A stretch of DNA of 64,000 bases from Bacteroidaceae bacterium (GTDB lineage: Bacteria > Bacteroidota > Bacteroidia > Bacteroidales > Bacteroidaceae), in NCBI GenBank assembly GCA_017468985.1, contig JAFUHF010000021.1:1-64000 (forward strand). The letters are read 5' to 3'. Positions 26,758 to 34,918 of this stretch are shown here, piece by piece (positions within the stretch are counted from its first letter, which is position 1; each line of letters opens with the position of its first letter). The position numbers and the translations under genes are program-made. The notes under the pieces were generated by a model. That model saw only the letters and a list, made by a program, of their open reading frames with translations. It was not told the origin of the DNA and did no database searches.

Positions 26758-27825
26758 ATGACATTATATCCCCAACTCATCATTGACGCACTCCAAACCG
26801 TACGCTACCCAGGCACCGGCAAGAATCTCATAGAAGCCGGCATGCTCGACGACGACCTTCGCATCAACGGACAACGCGTATCTTTCTCACTCATCTTCCC
26901 TCGCAACCCCGACCCCTTCATGAAGTCGGTGGTGAAAGCTGCTGAAGCAGCCATCAAGGCCCATTGCGGACAAGAGACGGAAGTTGAAATCACCGCCCTT
27001 GCCCCCGAACATGCGCCCAAGCAGCAAGAGAAGCTTCTGCCTCAGGTCAAGCACATCATTGCCGTGAGCAGTGGCAAAGGCGGCGTGGGCAAATCCACCG
27101 TTGCCGCCAACCTTGCCGTTTCGCTTGCAGCAGCCGGCTACAAGGTGGGACTTCTTGATGCCGACATCTTCGGCCCTTCCGTTCCCACGATGTTCCACTT
27201 GGAGGATTTCCAACCCTACGGCGAGATGGTGGGCGACAAGCAAATGATTGTTCCAGCCGAACGCTACGGAGTGAAAATCCTGAGCATCGGTTTCTTCGTT
27301 CGTCCCGAACAGGCCACCGTATGGCGTGGCCCGATGGCCTCCAATGCCCTCAAGCAGCTCATCTCAGAGGCAAACTGGGGCGAACTCGACTACTTCGTCA
27401 TTGACACGCCTCCAGGCACCAGCGACATTCATCTCACACTTCTTCAAGAGCTCAACGTCACTGGAGCCATCATCGTGAGCACTCCCCAGCAGGTGGCCCT
27501 TGCAGATGCTCGCAAGGGTATTGACATGTACCAAAACGAAAAAATCAGCGTACCCATTCTCGGCCTCGTAGAGAACATGGCCTGGTTCACACCGGCTGAA
27601 CTCCCTGAGAACCGTTACTACATTTTCGGCCGCAATGGCTGCCAGCAACTGGCCGAACAGCTTGGTTTGCCGTTGCTGGGCCAGATTCCACTCGTTCAGA
27701 GCATCTGCGAAAGCGGTGACGCAGGCCAGCCCGTTGCCGCAGATGGCACTACCATCACGGGACAGGCTTTCCGTCAGCTTGCGCAGACCGTTATCGACCG
27801 CGTAGCCTCTCTCCGCAATGCTTAA
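26758..27825 (+). CDS. mrp: Mrp/NBP35-type ATP-binding iron-sulfur carrier protein
   Basis: A 355-residue P-loop ATPase. An N-terminal MIP18/DUF59 domain (about 1-85) is followed by the deviant Walker A SSGKGGVGKST at about 103-113 and DADIFGPSVPTMF. Family members bind a bridging Fe-S cluster through a CxxC motif and deliver it to apo-proteins. Here the place usually occupied by the CxxC (after VENMA) reads WFTPAELPEN, so the classic ligands are missing. The same region appears substituted in other Bacteroidales, as far as I recall. The stop overlaps the start of the following DUF3667 gene by 8 nt. Confidence 0.92.
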   Translation: MTLYPQLIIDALQTVRYPGTGKNLIEAGMLDDDLRINGQRVSFSLIFPRNPDPFMKSVVKAAEAAIKAHCGQETEVEITALAPEHAPKQQEKLLPQVKHIIAVSSGKGGVGKSTVAANLAVSLAAAGYKVGLLDADIFGPSVPTMFHLEDFQPYGEMVGDKQMIVPAERYGVKILSIGFFVRPEQATVWRGPMASNALKQLISEANWGELDYFVIDTPPGTSDIHLTLLQELNVTGAIIVSTPQQVALADARKGIDMYQNEKISVPILGLVENMAWFTPAELPENRYYIFGRNGCQQLAEQLGLPLLGQIPLVQSICESGDAGQPVAADGTTITGQAFRQLAQTVIDRVASLRNA

Positions 27826-28723
27826 ACAGCGCTTTCTGGCTTTATCCCAGCGCATCTCAGCCATACAACAGAAGTCGCCCGATGCCGCCCCACTCTCCCC
27901 TGCTGAACACCAGTGCCTTTGCTGCAGCCAGCCTTACACGGGCAACTATTGTCCGCGCTGTGGACAGTCAGCCGCCACGCGCCGTTTCTCTTTCCGCAAC
28001 ATTCTGAAAACAGGATTCGACGTATGGGGATTTTCCGGTTGGGCACTTCCCCGAACACTTTGGAACCTCATCTATCGTCCAGGCTACATGATAGGCAACT
28101 ATCTCGACGGACAACGTGCGCCCTACCTCAATCCCTTCAAGTGCCTGCTCGTAGTGGTTGCCCTTTATGCCTTGGCCACAGCCCTGTATGGCGACCATAT
28201 TCCTGCTATCGAATCATTCCATCTTGATTTGTCCGACACAGAAAGCAAAGTTGACGAAACTGCCCAACAGATTGTTCAGCACAGCGCCGACACCATTTCT
28301 GCATGGGTCAATCAGCTCAATGCACTTAGCCAGAAGCACATGGCCATAAGCCTGCTACTGTTCCATTCATTCTTGGCGCTCACCACCACCTTCTTGTTTC
28401 GCCATGCTCCACGCCGGCCCAACATGCACTTTGCCGAGCACTTCATTGCTCAGGTCTACATCAGTTGCCAGATGCTTCTGCTCTCACTCCCATTTCTCTC
28501 ATTCAGAGAAACCAACGACCTCTTTGGAGCCTATTGTTTTCCCTTCCCTGGCATCACGCTGCTGCTGTTCGTCTACAACTATCGTCAGTTATATGGCTAC
28601 TCCTGGCTGCGCACCTTCTGGAAAACCATTCTCACAAACCTCATTTACATCCTCTTCATAGGTTTCCTCTCCATGTTCATCTTCATCGGCATCACCATCT
28701 ATGAAGCGATGCAAATCGGATGA
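27818..28723 (+). CDS. DUF3667 membrane protein with N-terminal zinc ribbon
   Basis: A 301-residue protein. A zinc-ribbon-like segment CLCC...YCPRCGQ (about 30-50) precedes the DUF3667 core with NLIYRPGYMIGNYLDGQRAPYLNPFKCLL. Hydrophobic segments follow near 105-125, 165-190, 210-235, 240-262 and 270-295. The function is unknown. The start overlaps mrp by 8 nt in another frame, so it is probably translated with it. Confidence 0.85.
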   Translation: MLKQRFLALSQRISAIQQKSPDAAPLSPAEHQCLCCSQPYTGNYCPRCGQSAATRRFSFRNILKTGFDVWGFSGWALPRTLWNLIYRPGYMIGNYLDGQRAPYLNPFKCLLVVVALYALATALYGDHIPAIESFHLDLSDTESKVDETAQQIVQHSADTISAWVNQLNALSQKHMAISLLLFHSFLALTTTFLFRHAPRRPNMHFAEHFIAQVYISCQMLLLSLPFLSFRETNDLFGAYCFPFPGITLLLFVYNYRQLYGYSWLRTFWKTILTNLIYILFIGFLSMFIFIGITIYEAMQIG

Positions 28724-28905
28724 ATCATAAAAAGATCTTCTTCGGTTCTACCTTTGAGGGTTTCATAAGTTTTCTTCCAGTTACTGGCACAGTGCATCCA
28801 CTTGTTCTTTCGTTGGGATACACCTGCAGCAAGAGGCCCTTAATGCGGACTCTGGCGGAAGGCGGACGGTTCTGTTTCCACGTTCCAAAATCGTTTTTCC
28901 ATCAT

Positions 28906-29060
28906 GGACACCCGAAATAGCATGTGTCATTTTCATGATTCCGTCACGGACATGCCAATTTACACGTGTAAAAATCATGATTCGGTCGCGGATATGCCAA
29001 TTAGCACGTGTCATTTTCATGATTCAGCCAAGGACATGCCAATTAGCACGTGTAATTCAT
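28906..29060. repeat. 42-bp tandem repeat, about 3.7 copies
   Basis: Units start at 28906, 28948, 28990 and 29032, exactly 42 bp apart, with core GGACATGCCAATTAGCACGT followed by GTCATTTTCATGATTCNGTCAC. Each unit holds a CACGTG-type palindrome. Because 42 is a multiple of three, the minus strand reads as 14-residue repeats in a 79-codon open frame (28781-29020), but that frame lacks any other sign of coding. Confidence 0.85.
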
Positions 29061-29103
29061 AATGAGCTGGCCGATTTCCAAGGAAGGCATTAAAGAAAAA
29101 GGA

Positions 29104-29159
29104 ATAATCTGAGTCTTTTGGAGCCTATACGACAAGGGAACACCAATGACTCAGATTAT
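29104..29159. repeat. 12-bp perfect inverted repeat with 32-nt spacer
   Basis: ATAATCTGAGTC at 29104-29115 and GACTCAGATTAT at 29148-29159 are perfect reverse complements. They lie in the otherwise empty stretch 29061-29294 between the 42-bp array and the acetyltransferase gene. It is not followed by a T-run on either strand, so it is not a standard terminator. Confidence 0.7.
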
Positions 29160-29294
29160 GCACCCCGACATCCTCAGGGTTTGTTTTTTATTCTATGCAC
29201 CGTAGGTATGCACTCCGGTGCCTTGTACCGAAGGCAAATAGTTGATGCCCAACCAGCACATCTGCGACAGCAGGAAGCAAACCACCAGCATTTT

Positions 29295-29945
29295 TTAATT
29301 TGTTTGTTGAATGTCATTTTCTAATTCCCTAATAACTTTGGCAGGCACACCGCCTACGAGCGTATTGTCAGGCACGTCCTTCGTCACAACAGCTCCGGCT
29401 GCTATGACTACATTGTTGCCAATGGTTACACCTGGCAAGATGGTGACATTTCCGCCTATCCACACATCGTTGCCTATACGTACGGGTTTAATGAGGCTGA
29501 GTCTCTGACGGCGACCAAGAGGCGTCAGAGGGTGGTTAACTGTGGAAATAAGCGTGTTTGGCCCAATCATCACAAAGTCGCCGATACGCACTTCTGCAAC
29601 GTCGAGGATCGTCACATTGTAGTTGGCAAGGAACTCGTCGCCCACATGGATGTTTCGCCCATTGTCGCAGATGAACCGTGGCAGCACTGTGGGGTGTTTC
29701 CCCACAGTGCCAAACAAGTCGCGGATAGCTGCCTCCACGGCTTCCAAATCGGTCACGTCGGTTTCGTTCAGCCGCTGACAACCCTTCACCGCATGCAACT
29801 TCGTGGCATTTACTTCCTCGTCCATAAAGCAGAAAGGAAGTCCTGCCTTCAGTTTCTCTAATTCGCTCATGCGTTCTTCATCCTTGCAAGACATAGTATA
29901 AGCATGCTTACCCTCTGCCCTTACGTCATTCGTCTGTTCTGTCAT
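29295..29945 (-). CDS. Sugar O-acetyltransferase (maltose/galactoside acetyltransferase type)
   Basis: A 216-residue left-handed beta-helix enzyme of the LacA/Maa/NodL group, transferring acetyl from acetyl-CoA to a sugar hydroxyl. The N-terminal Mac domain (about 22-75) is followed by hexapeptide turns, the catalytic His in STVNHPLTPLGRR (about 135), and the coenzyme-A loop VWIGGNVTILPGVTIG. The first about 20 residues lack family resemblance, so translation could start at the inner Met near residue 18 (MSCKDEERM). It lies 33 nt after the alcohol dehydrogenase gene on the same strand and may be cotranscribed. Confidence 0.9.
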   Translation of the reverse strand: MTEQTNDVRAEGKHAYTMSCKDEERMSELEKLKAGLPFCFMDEEVNATKLHAVKGCQRLNETDVTDLEAVEAAIRDLFGTVGKHPTVLPRFICDNGRNIHVGDEFLANYNVTILDVAEVRIGDFVMIGPNTLISTVNHPLTPLGRRQRLSLIKPVRIGNDVWIGGNVTILPGVTIGNNVVIAAGAVVTKDVPDNTLVGGVPAKVIRELENDIQQTN

Positions 29946-29978
29946 TGCTTTTGGCTGAGCTTCAATTGCTCTTCGCTT

Positions 29979-31142
29979 TTACTTGTATGACTGTTCGTAG
30001 ATGGTCAGATAATCTTCATTGGAGAGCGGCAGTGGGTCGGCAGTAATATCACCGCCCAGCACCTCGTGCATCTTCTGGGGGAACGTCTTCAACTCGTCGG
30101 GCGTGATACCGTAATCGCTCATTTTGAGGTCGCTGCTGTCGAGCGCGGCAATAAGGCGATCGAGGGCCGCGATGAAGTCCTTACCCGATGCAGGTTTCTC
30201 CACACCCATTGCCCTTGCCATCTTCTTCATTGGTTCCTCCGCTGCTCCACGCTCGGCGAAGAAGTTAAAGTAAGCGTGTGAAAGCATGATGAGACCAGCC
30301 CCGTGTTCGAGCCTGGGATGGTTGGAGCCAAGTACATGCTCCAACGTATGCTGAGAGGTGCAGAGCATGTAGAAACCAGCCAAGGAATTGGCCAAATGCA
30401 GATAAGAACGGGCTTCGACATTAGAACCGTCCTTATAGGCAACGGGCAGGTACTTGGCCACCAGTTCTATGGTTTTCAGGGCAAACATTTCTGCCATGGG
30501 ATGCACATTCTTGTTGATAACGGTCTCGGCAGCATGATAGAAAGCATCCATCCCCTGATAAGCCGTAAAACGAGGTGGAACGCTCATTGTCAGATTGCTG
30601 TCAACAACAGAGATAGCTGGGAACATGGAGAGATGGAACAAGGCAGTTTTCTCGCCTGCAGCGTCATTAGAGATGACACCGCCACAATCTACCTCGCTGG
30701 CTGTCCCTGCACTGGTAGAGATGCATATCAACGGAGCACCATTCACGGTGAAAGGTTTCTTGCCACCTGCCTTTGAAAAAGAGTAGTCCCAAAGGTCGCC
30801 CTCGTTGGTCATCATCATGATAATCATCTTCGAGGCATCCATCACAGAGCCACCGCCAAGAGCCACTACAAAATCACAGCCGTTTTCCTTAGCTTTACGG
30901 GCACCATCCATGACATTCTCACGGGTGGGATTGGCACGAATTTCGTCAAACAAGACGTGAGCCACGCCTGAAAGATCGAGTTCTTTCTCTACAGCTGCAA
31001 GATAGCCGTACTTCTTGGTGGACGAACCGTTGCTGGTAACGACAAGAGCCTTTTTGCCAGGCAACATTTCACTATGCAGGTTCTGGAGCTGACCTGCGCC
31101 GAACAAAATCTTTGTCGGCAGATAGAATTGGAAGTTGTACAT
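29979..31142 (-). CDS. Iron-containing alcohol dehydrogenase (BDH type)
   Basis: A 387-residue group III alcohol dehydrogenase of the butanol dehydrogenase branch, NAD(P)H-dependent. GGGSVMDASKMI (about 95-106) is the cofactor motif. The metal site is formed by an Asp near 194 and the His residues of TLEHVLGSNHPRLEHGAGL. It probably reduces aldehydes during fermentation; substrate choice is not readable. A TAnnTTTG box at 31251-31258 lies about 110 nt upstream. Confidence 0.9.
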   Translation of the reverse strand: MYNFQFYLPTKILFGAGQLQNLHSEMLPGKKALVVTSNGSSTKKYGYLAAVEKELDLSGVAHVLFDEIRANPTRENVMDGARKAKENGCDFVVALGGGSVMDASKMIIMMMTNEGDLWDYSFSKAGGKKPFTVNGAPLICISTSAGTASEVDCGGVISNDAAGEKTALFHLSMFPAISVVDSNLTMSVPPRFTAYQGMDAFYHAAETVINKNVHPMAEMFALKTIELVAKYLPVAYKDGSNVEARSYLHLANSLAGFYMLCTSQHTLEHVLGSNHPRLEHGAGLIMLSHAYFNFFAERGAAEEPMKKMARAMGVEKPASGKDFIAALDRLIAALDSSDLKMSDYGITPDELKTFPQKMHEVLGGDITADPLPLSNEDYLTIYEQSYK

Positions 31143-31250
31143 AGTTGTTATATTTTCATTAAACTTTTATTACGTTGATAATATACAGCCCACATAAGGC
31201 CTTCCAAATTTTTAGCATTATTTGATGTATATAAGTTCAACATTTGTATG

Positions 31251-31258
31251 CAAAGATA
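31251..31258 (-). promoter_or_regulatory. TAnnTTTG promoter box for the alcohol dehydrogenase
   Basis: TATCTTTG on the minus strand, 108 nt ahead of the start; no clear TTG element. Confidence 0.35.
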
Positions 31259-31537
31259 CGGTATTTCTATTGAAGTTACTTTATCCGATGCTCTTTTCTA
31301 CTTTGCTGAAAAGTTATTCAAGGGATTTAGCGACTTTGTTCTGCGATTAGCTGGATGAATTGTCGTATTTTTGCGCTACAAATCGTCAAAACCAAGAGAA
31401 TCTGTTTTAAGCAGGCGTAAATCTTTACAACTTTATGGACACTGTCTTCTGCTCCAGCGTTTCGAACAGCAAGGAGTTTGAGTCGGTCATTACCTAACAC
31501 ATGCTGGTATATGTGGTTTCGGGCGAGCTGGATATTA

Positions 31538-31747
31538 TTAGCCGTGAATGGCAACGGGTTGGCGTACGCAGTTCTGGAATACGTCGTCGCCAATGAAATA
31601 CGTATGGGCCCGAAGCAGATACATGAACAGGCCAGCCAAGCCCACCACTACTCCTGCACAAACTAAGAGCATGGCCTTCAAACTTACAGAAAGCCCTCGC
31701 CATGCGTCTTTGAGACTATTTATGATGTTATCAAACATTATTTCCAA
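31538..31747 (-). pseudogene. Probable N-terminal remnant of nrfH (cytochrome c nitrite reductase small subunit)
   Basis: A 69-codon frame has a short cytosolic start, one strong membrane helix (LLVCAGVVVGLAGLFMYLL) and then RAHTYFIGDD...NC. This matches the layout of NrfH, in which the helix is followed by HTYLGDDPxxCxNCH with the first haem-binding motif. Here the reading breaks down right after the first Cys: no CxxCH is present and a stop follows. The next about 200 bases to the left show no c-type haem motif in any frame, and no nrfA lies nearby. The 800-bp gap between the alcohol dehydrogenase and the omega-amidase holds nothing else I can support. A small unrelated membrane protein is the alternative. 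Confidence 0.4.
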
Positions 31748-31942
31748 AGTCTTTTCGAGTGCAATATACGAACAAACTTATAATATACCTTATTTTTTCT
31801 ACATAAAATTATCCATTCTCATCATTTTTATACCTATTTCTTACTACAACATCCTACATGCGTCATAATCAAGTGCCCATTTCTAACATATTTAAGATTT
31901 TTCATTGCTGAACAATACAATTTGTGTAATTTTACAAGCGAA

Positions 31943-32719
31943 ATGAAGACAGAAACCTCTACAGTGGCTATCTTGCAACAAGACATTGCTTGGCTCAGTC
32001 CGGAAATCAACCGAGAAAAAGCCGAGAGAGCCATCCTTAACTGCCCTGACAGCAAGCTATACGTACTGCCAGAAATGTTCACTACCGGATTTACCGTAGA
32101 ACCAGAAGCCGCAGCAGAACAGGAAGACGGCGAAACGCTTTGTTGGATGCAAGGTATGGCAGCAAAGGTAGGAGCGGCCATCACTGGAAGTATATGCATC
32201 AGAACCACTGACGGCTACCGCAACCGTATGCTGTTTGTATTACCCGACGGCAGCACATACCATTACGACAAACGCCACCTGTTTGGCTACGCCGGAGAGA
32301 ACCGGCAATACCAACACGGCCAGCAGCGCGTCGTAGCCGAGCATAACGGTGTGCGCTACCTATTGCAGATATGCTACGACCTACGTTTCCCCGTATTCAG
32401 TCGCAACCGCGGCGACTACGATGCCATCATCTACGTAGCTAACTGGCCGGAGAGTCGCGCTGAAGCATGGCGCACACTGCTAAAGGCAAGGGCCATAGAA
32501 AACCAGTGCTTCGTAATAGGTTGCAACCGCGTGGGCTCCGACCCTTCCTGCCACTACTCAGGTGGTTCTGTGATCGTAGGACCTTACGGACGCATATTGT
32601 CAGAATGCACATCAAGTGAACAGGAAGCATGTACCATGACGCTTGACATGCAGCGATTGGTCGACTTTCGCCAGAAGTTCCCCGTATGGAAAGACGCAGA
32701 CAACTATACCTTATTATAA
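31943..32719 (+). CDS. Nitrilase-superfamily amidase, YafV/omega-amidase type
   Basis: About 258 residues from the ATG at 31943; the longer frame would need TTG at 31922. The Glu-Lys-Cys triad is visible: Glu44 in PEMFTTGF, Lys near 110 in YDKRHLFGYAGE, and Cys near 143 in ICYDLRFPVFSRN. These signatures match E. coli YafV, an omega-amidase that hydrolyses 2-oxoglutaramate and 2-oxosuccinamate, the products left when glutamine or asparagine transaminases act. It stands at the head of an operon with an aminotransferase and indolepyruvate oxidoreductase, 22 nt before iorA. Repair of amide by-products of transamination is therefore a reasonable role, by inference. Confidence 0.9.
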   Translation: MKTETSTVAILQQDIAWLSPEINREKAERAILNCPDSKLYVLPEMFTTGFTVEPEAAAEQEDGETLCWMQGMAAKVGAAITGSICIRTTDGYRNRMLFVLPDGSTYHYDKRHLFGYAGENRQYQHGQQRVVAEHNGVRYLLQICYDLRFPVFSRNRGDYDAIIYVANWPESRAEAWRTLLKARAIENQCFVIGCNRVGSDPSCHYSGGSVIVGPYGRILSECTSSEQEACTMTLDMQRLVDFRQKFPVWKDADNYTLL

Positions 32720-32741
32720 AGACAAACCAACAACAAAGAAT

Positions 32742-34343
32742 ATGTCAGAACATAAACTACTATTAGGTGATGAGGCCATAGCATTAGGAGCCATCCATGC
32801 CGGACTGAGCGGTGTTTACGCCTACCCTGGCACTCCCTCAACCGAAATCACCGAATTCATACAAGGTCATCCTCTGGCCCGTGAACGCAAGATTCACAGC
32901 CGATGGTGCACGAACGAGAAGACTGCTATGGAAGCCGCACTCGGCATGTCGTATGCCGGACGCCGTGCATTGGTATGCATGAAGCATGTGGGCATGAACG
33001 TCTGCGCCGACGCATTCGTCAATTCGGCCATAACGGGAGTGAACGGAGGCATAGTGGTATTGGCAGCCGACGATCCCAGTATGCACTCATCGCAAAACGA
33101 GCAGGATTCACGCTTTTACGGCAAGTTTGCCATGGTGCCAATACTGGAGCCATCCACACAGCAGGAAGCCTACGACATGATGGCTGTGGCATTCACGATG
33201 TCGGAAACATTGCACCTACCCGTATTGATGCGAGTAGTGACACGATTGGCCCACAGCCGCGCATCGGTAATGGTGCAAGAGGCCAAGGAACAAAATGATT
33301 TCAAAGCTGATGAAGGTCGTCATTGGGTTTTACTACCAGCAATAGCCCGAAAGCAATATGAACTATTGCTGAGCAAGCAGTCAGAACTGACAAAGCTGAG
33401 CGAAACATCTGCTTTCAACAAGACAGAAATCGGAGCGGCAGTCGGTGTGGGCATTATTGCATGCGGCATTGCATATAACTACGTGAAAGAAGCACGGGCC
33501 GAAGGACTTTCTGGACTGCTCAAGGTGTCGCAATACCCATTGCCAGATGCACAAATCAAGGAATTGGCTTCGCGATGCCAGAAGATCATCGTCATTGAAG
33601 ACGGTCAGCCCGTGGTAGAACAGGACGTAAAGGCCCTGTTGGGAAAAGACTACCCCATAGAGGGACGCCTCACAGGACTGCTGCCACGCACGGGCGAACT
33701 AACGCCAGACAACGTGGGAAAGGCATTAGGAAAGCCCGAAGCAAAGAACTTCGAAGAGGCGAAGAACGTTGTAGGCCGTCCACCAGCCCTGTGCCCGGGT
33801 TGCGGCCACCGCGACGTGTACGCAGCATTGAACAAAGTGGCTGCAGAATATCCCGGAGCACGCATATTCGGTGACATAGGCTGCTACACACTCGGTGCAC
33901 TGCCTCCATTCAGTGCATTGGCCAGCTGCGTAGATATGGGAGCCAGCATCACAATGGCAAAAGGTGCGGCCGACGCTGGGCTGTTCCCCGCCATAGCCGT
34001 AATAGGCGACTCGACGTTCACCCACTCGGGAATGACGGGACTGCTTGACGCCATCAATGACCGGTCGAACATCACCGTGATCATCTCCGACAACCTTACT
34101 ACAGCCATGACGGGAGGTCAGGATTCGGCAGGAACCAGCAAGTTTGAAGCCATCTGCCTGGGCCTCGGCGTAGAACCCGAGCACCTGCACGTGGTGGTGC
34201 CACTGCCAAAGAACATGGATGACATCACAAACACCATTCGCAACGAGATTAACTATAATGGTGTGTCGGTAATCATTCCGCGACGCGAATGCATACAGAC
34301 ACTCAACCGCAAACTGAGAAAACAGAAATCAGAGAAGCAATGA
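32742..34343 (+). CDS. iorA: Indolepyruvate:ferredoxin oxidoreductase alpha subunit
   Basis: A 533-residue thiamine-diphosphate enzyme subunit. The start at 32742 gives the family N-terminus (LLLGDEAIALGAIHAGLSGV); the longer frame overlaps the amidase gene. The pyrimidine-binding domain is first, with VYAYPGTPSTEI and TNEKTAMEAALGMSYAG. The C-terminal pyrophosphate domain starts at CPGCGHRDVYAAL (about 350) and has GDIGCYTLGALPPF and GDSTFTHSGMTGL. The C-terminal two-cluster ferredoxin domain of archaeal IorA is absent; the protein ends soon after IIPRRECIQTL, as in other Bacteroidales, so electrons must go to a separate ferredoxin. It converts aryl-pyruvate plus CoA to aryl-acetyl-CoA and CO2, or the reverse. 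The stop overlaps iorB by 4 nt. Confidence 0.94.
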   Translation: MSEHKLLLGDEAIALGAIHAGLSGVYAYPGTPSTEITEFIQGHPLARERKIHSRWCTNEKTAMEAALGMSYAGRRALVCMKHVGMNVCADAFVNSAITGVNGGIVVLAADDPSMHSSQNEQDSRFYGKFAMVPILEPSTQQEAYDMMAVAFTMSETLHLPVLMRVVTRLAHSRASVMVQEAKEQNDFKADEGRHWVLLPAIARKQYELLLSKQSELTKLSETSAFNKTEIGAAVGVGIIACGIAYNYVKEARAEGLSGLLKVSQYPLPDAQIKELASRCQKIIVIEDGQPVVEQDVKALLGKDYPIEGRLTGLLPRTGELTPDNVGKALGKPEAKNFEEAKNVVGRPPALCPGCGHRDVYAALNKVAAEYPGARIFGDIGCYTLGALPPFSALASCVDMGASITMAKGAADAGLFPAIAVIGDSTFTHSGMTGLLDAINDRSNITVIISDNLTTAMTGGQDSAGTSKFEAICLGLGVEPEHLHVVVPLPKNMDDITNTIRNEINYNGVSVIIPRRECIQTLNRKLRKQKSEKQ

Positions 34344-34918
34344 AGAAAGACATCATTCTTGCAGGCGTGGGGGGACAAGGCATTCTCTCCATTGCCACCG
34401 TAATAGGACAGGCTGCCACACAGGCCGGGCTCCATTTGAAACAGGCCGAAGTGCACGGCATGAGCCAGAGAGGTGGAGACGTGCAGAGCAACCTGCGACT
34501 CAGTACGGAAGAGATATACAGCGACTTGATTCCACAGGGAGGAGCCGACCTGATTATCGCAATGGAACCGATGGAGGCATTGCGCTACATCACCTATCTC
34601 GCTCCAGACGGATGGGTGGTGACATCATCAGAACCTTTTGTTAACATTCCGAACTATCCGGAAGCAGAGGCGCTACAGCAGGAAGTCGATGCTCTGCCTC
34701 ACGTAGCAAAGCTCGGCATTGAAGCGATGGCAAAGGAAATCAAAATGCCCAAGAGCTCAAACATGATACTACTGGGTATGGCAGCACCCTACATAGAAAT
34801 ACTGTCGGCAGAACAACTGCGCAGAGCTATCAACGCCATATTCAGCAAAAAAGGCGAGGCCATTGTACAGGCAAACATCAGTGCATTTGACATGGGCTAC
34901 AAAGCGACACTGCAATGA
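34340..34918 (+). CDS. iorB: Indolepyruvate:ferredoxin oxidoreductase beta subunit
   Basis: A 192-residue protein of the pyruvate ferredoxin/flavodoxin oxidoreductase gamma-domain family. GVGGQGILSIATVIGQA (residues 9-25) is its hallmark, followed by VHGMSQRGGDVQSNLR. The start at 34340 overlaps the iorA stop in an ATGA arrangement, and its own stop overlaps the aminotransferase start in the same way. Together with IorA it forms the complete enzyme. Confidence 0.94.
   Translation: MKKDIILAGVGGQGILSIATVIGQAATQAGLHLKQAEVHGMSQRGGDVQSNLRLSTEEIYSDLIPQGGADLIIAMEPMEALRYITYLAPDGWVVTSSEPFVNIPNYPEAEALQQEVDALPHVAKLGIEAMAKEIKMPKSSNMILLGMAAPYIEILSAEQLRRAINAIFSKKGEAIVQANISAFDMGYKATLQ

Noticed and set aside
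28781..29020. 79-codon minus frame with 14-residue repeats considered as a gene
   Set aside because: It exists because the 42-bp unit is a multiple of three; no promoter, family or signal was found, and its far end is in non-repeat sequence with no protein character.
34250..34343. IorA considered truncated because its C-terminal ferredoxin domain is missing
   Set aside because: The short form is usual in Bacteroidales, and the stop is coupled to iorB in an ATGA overlap.
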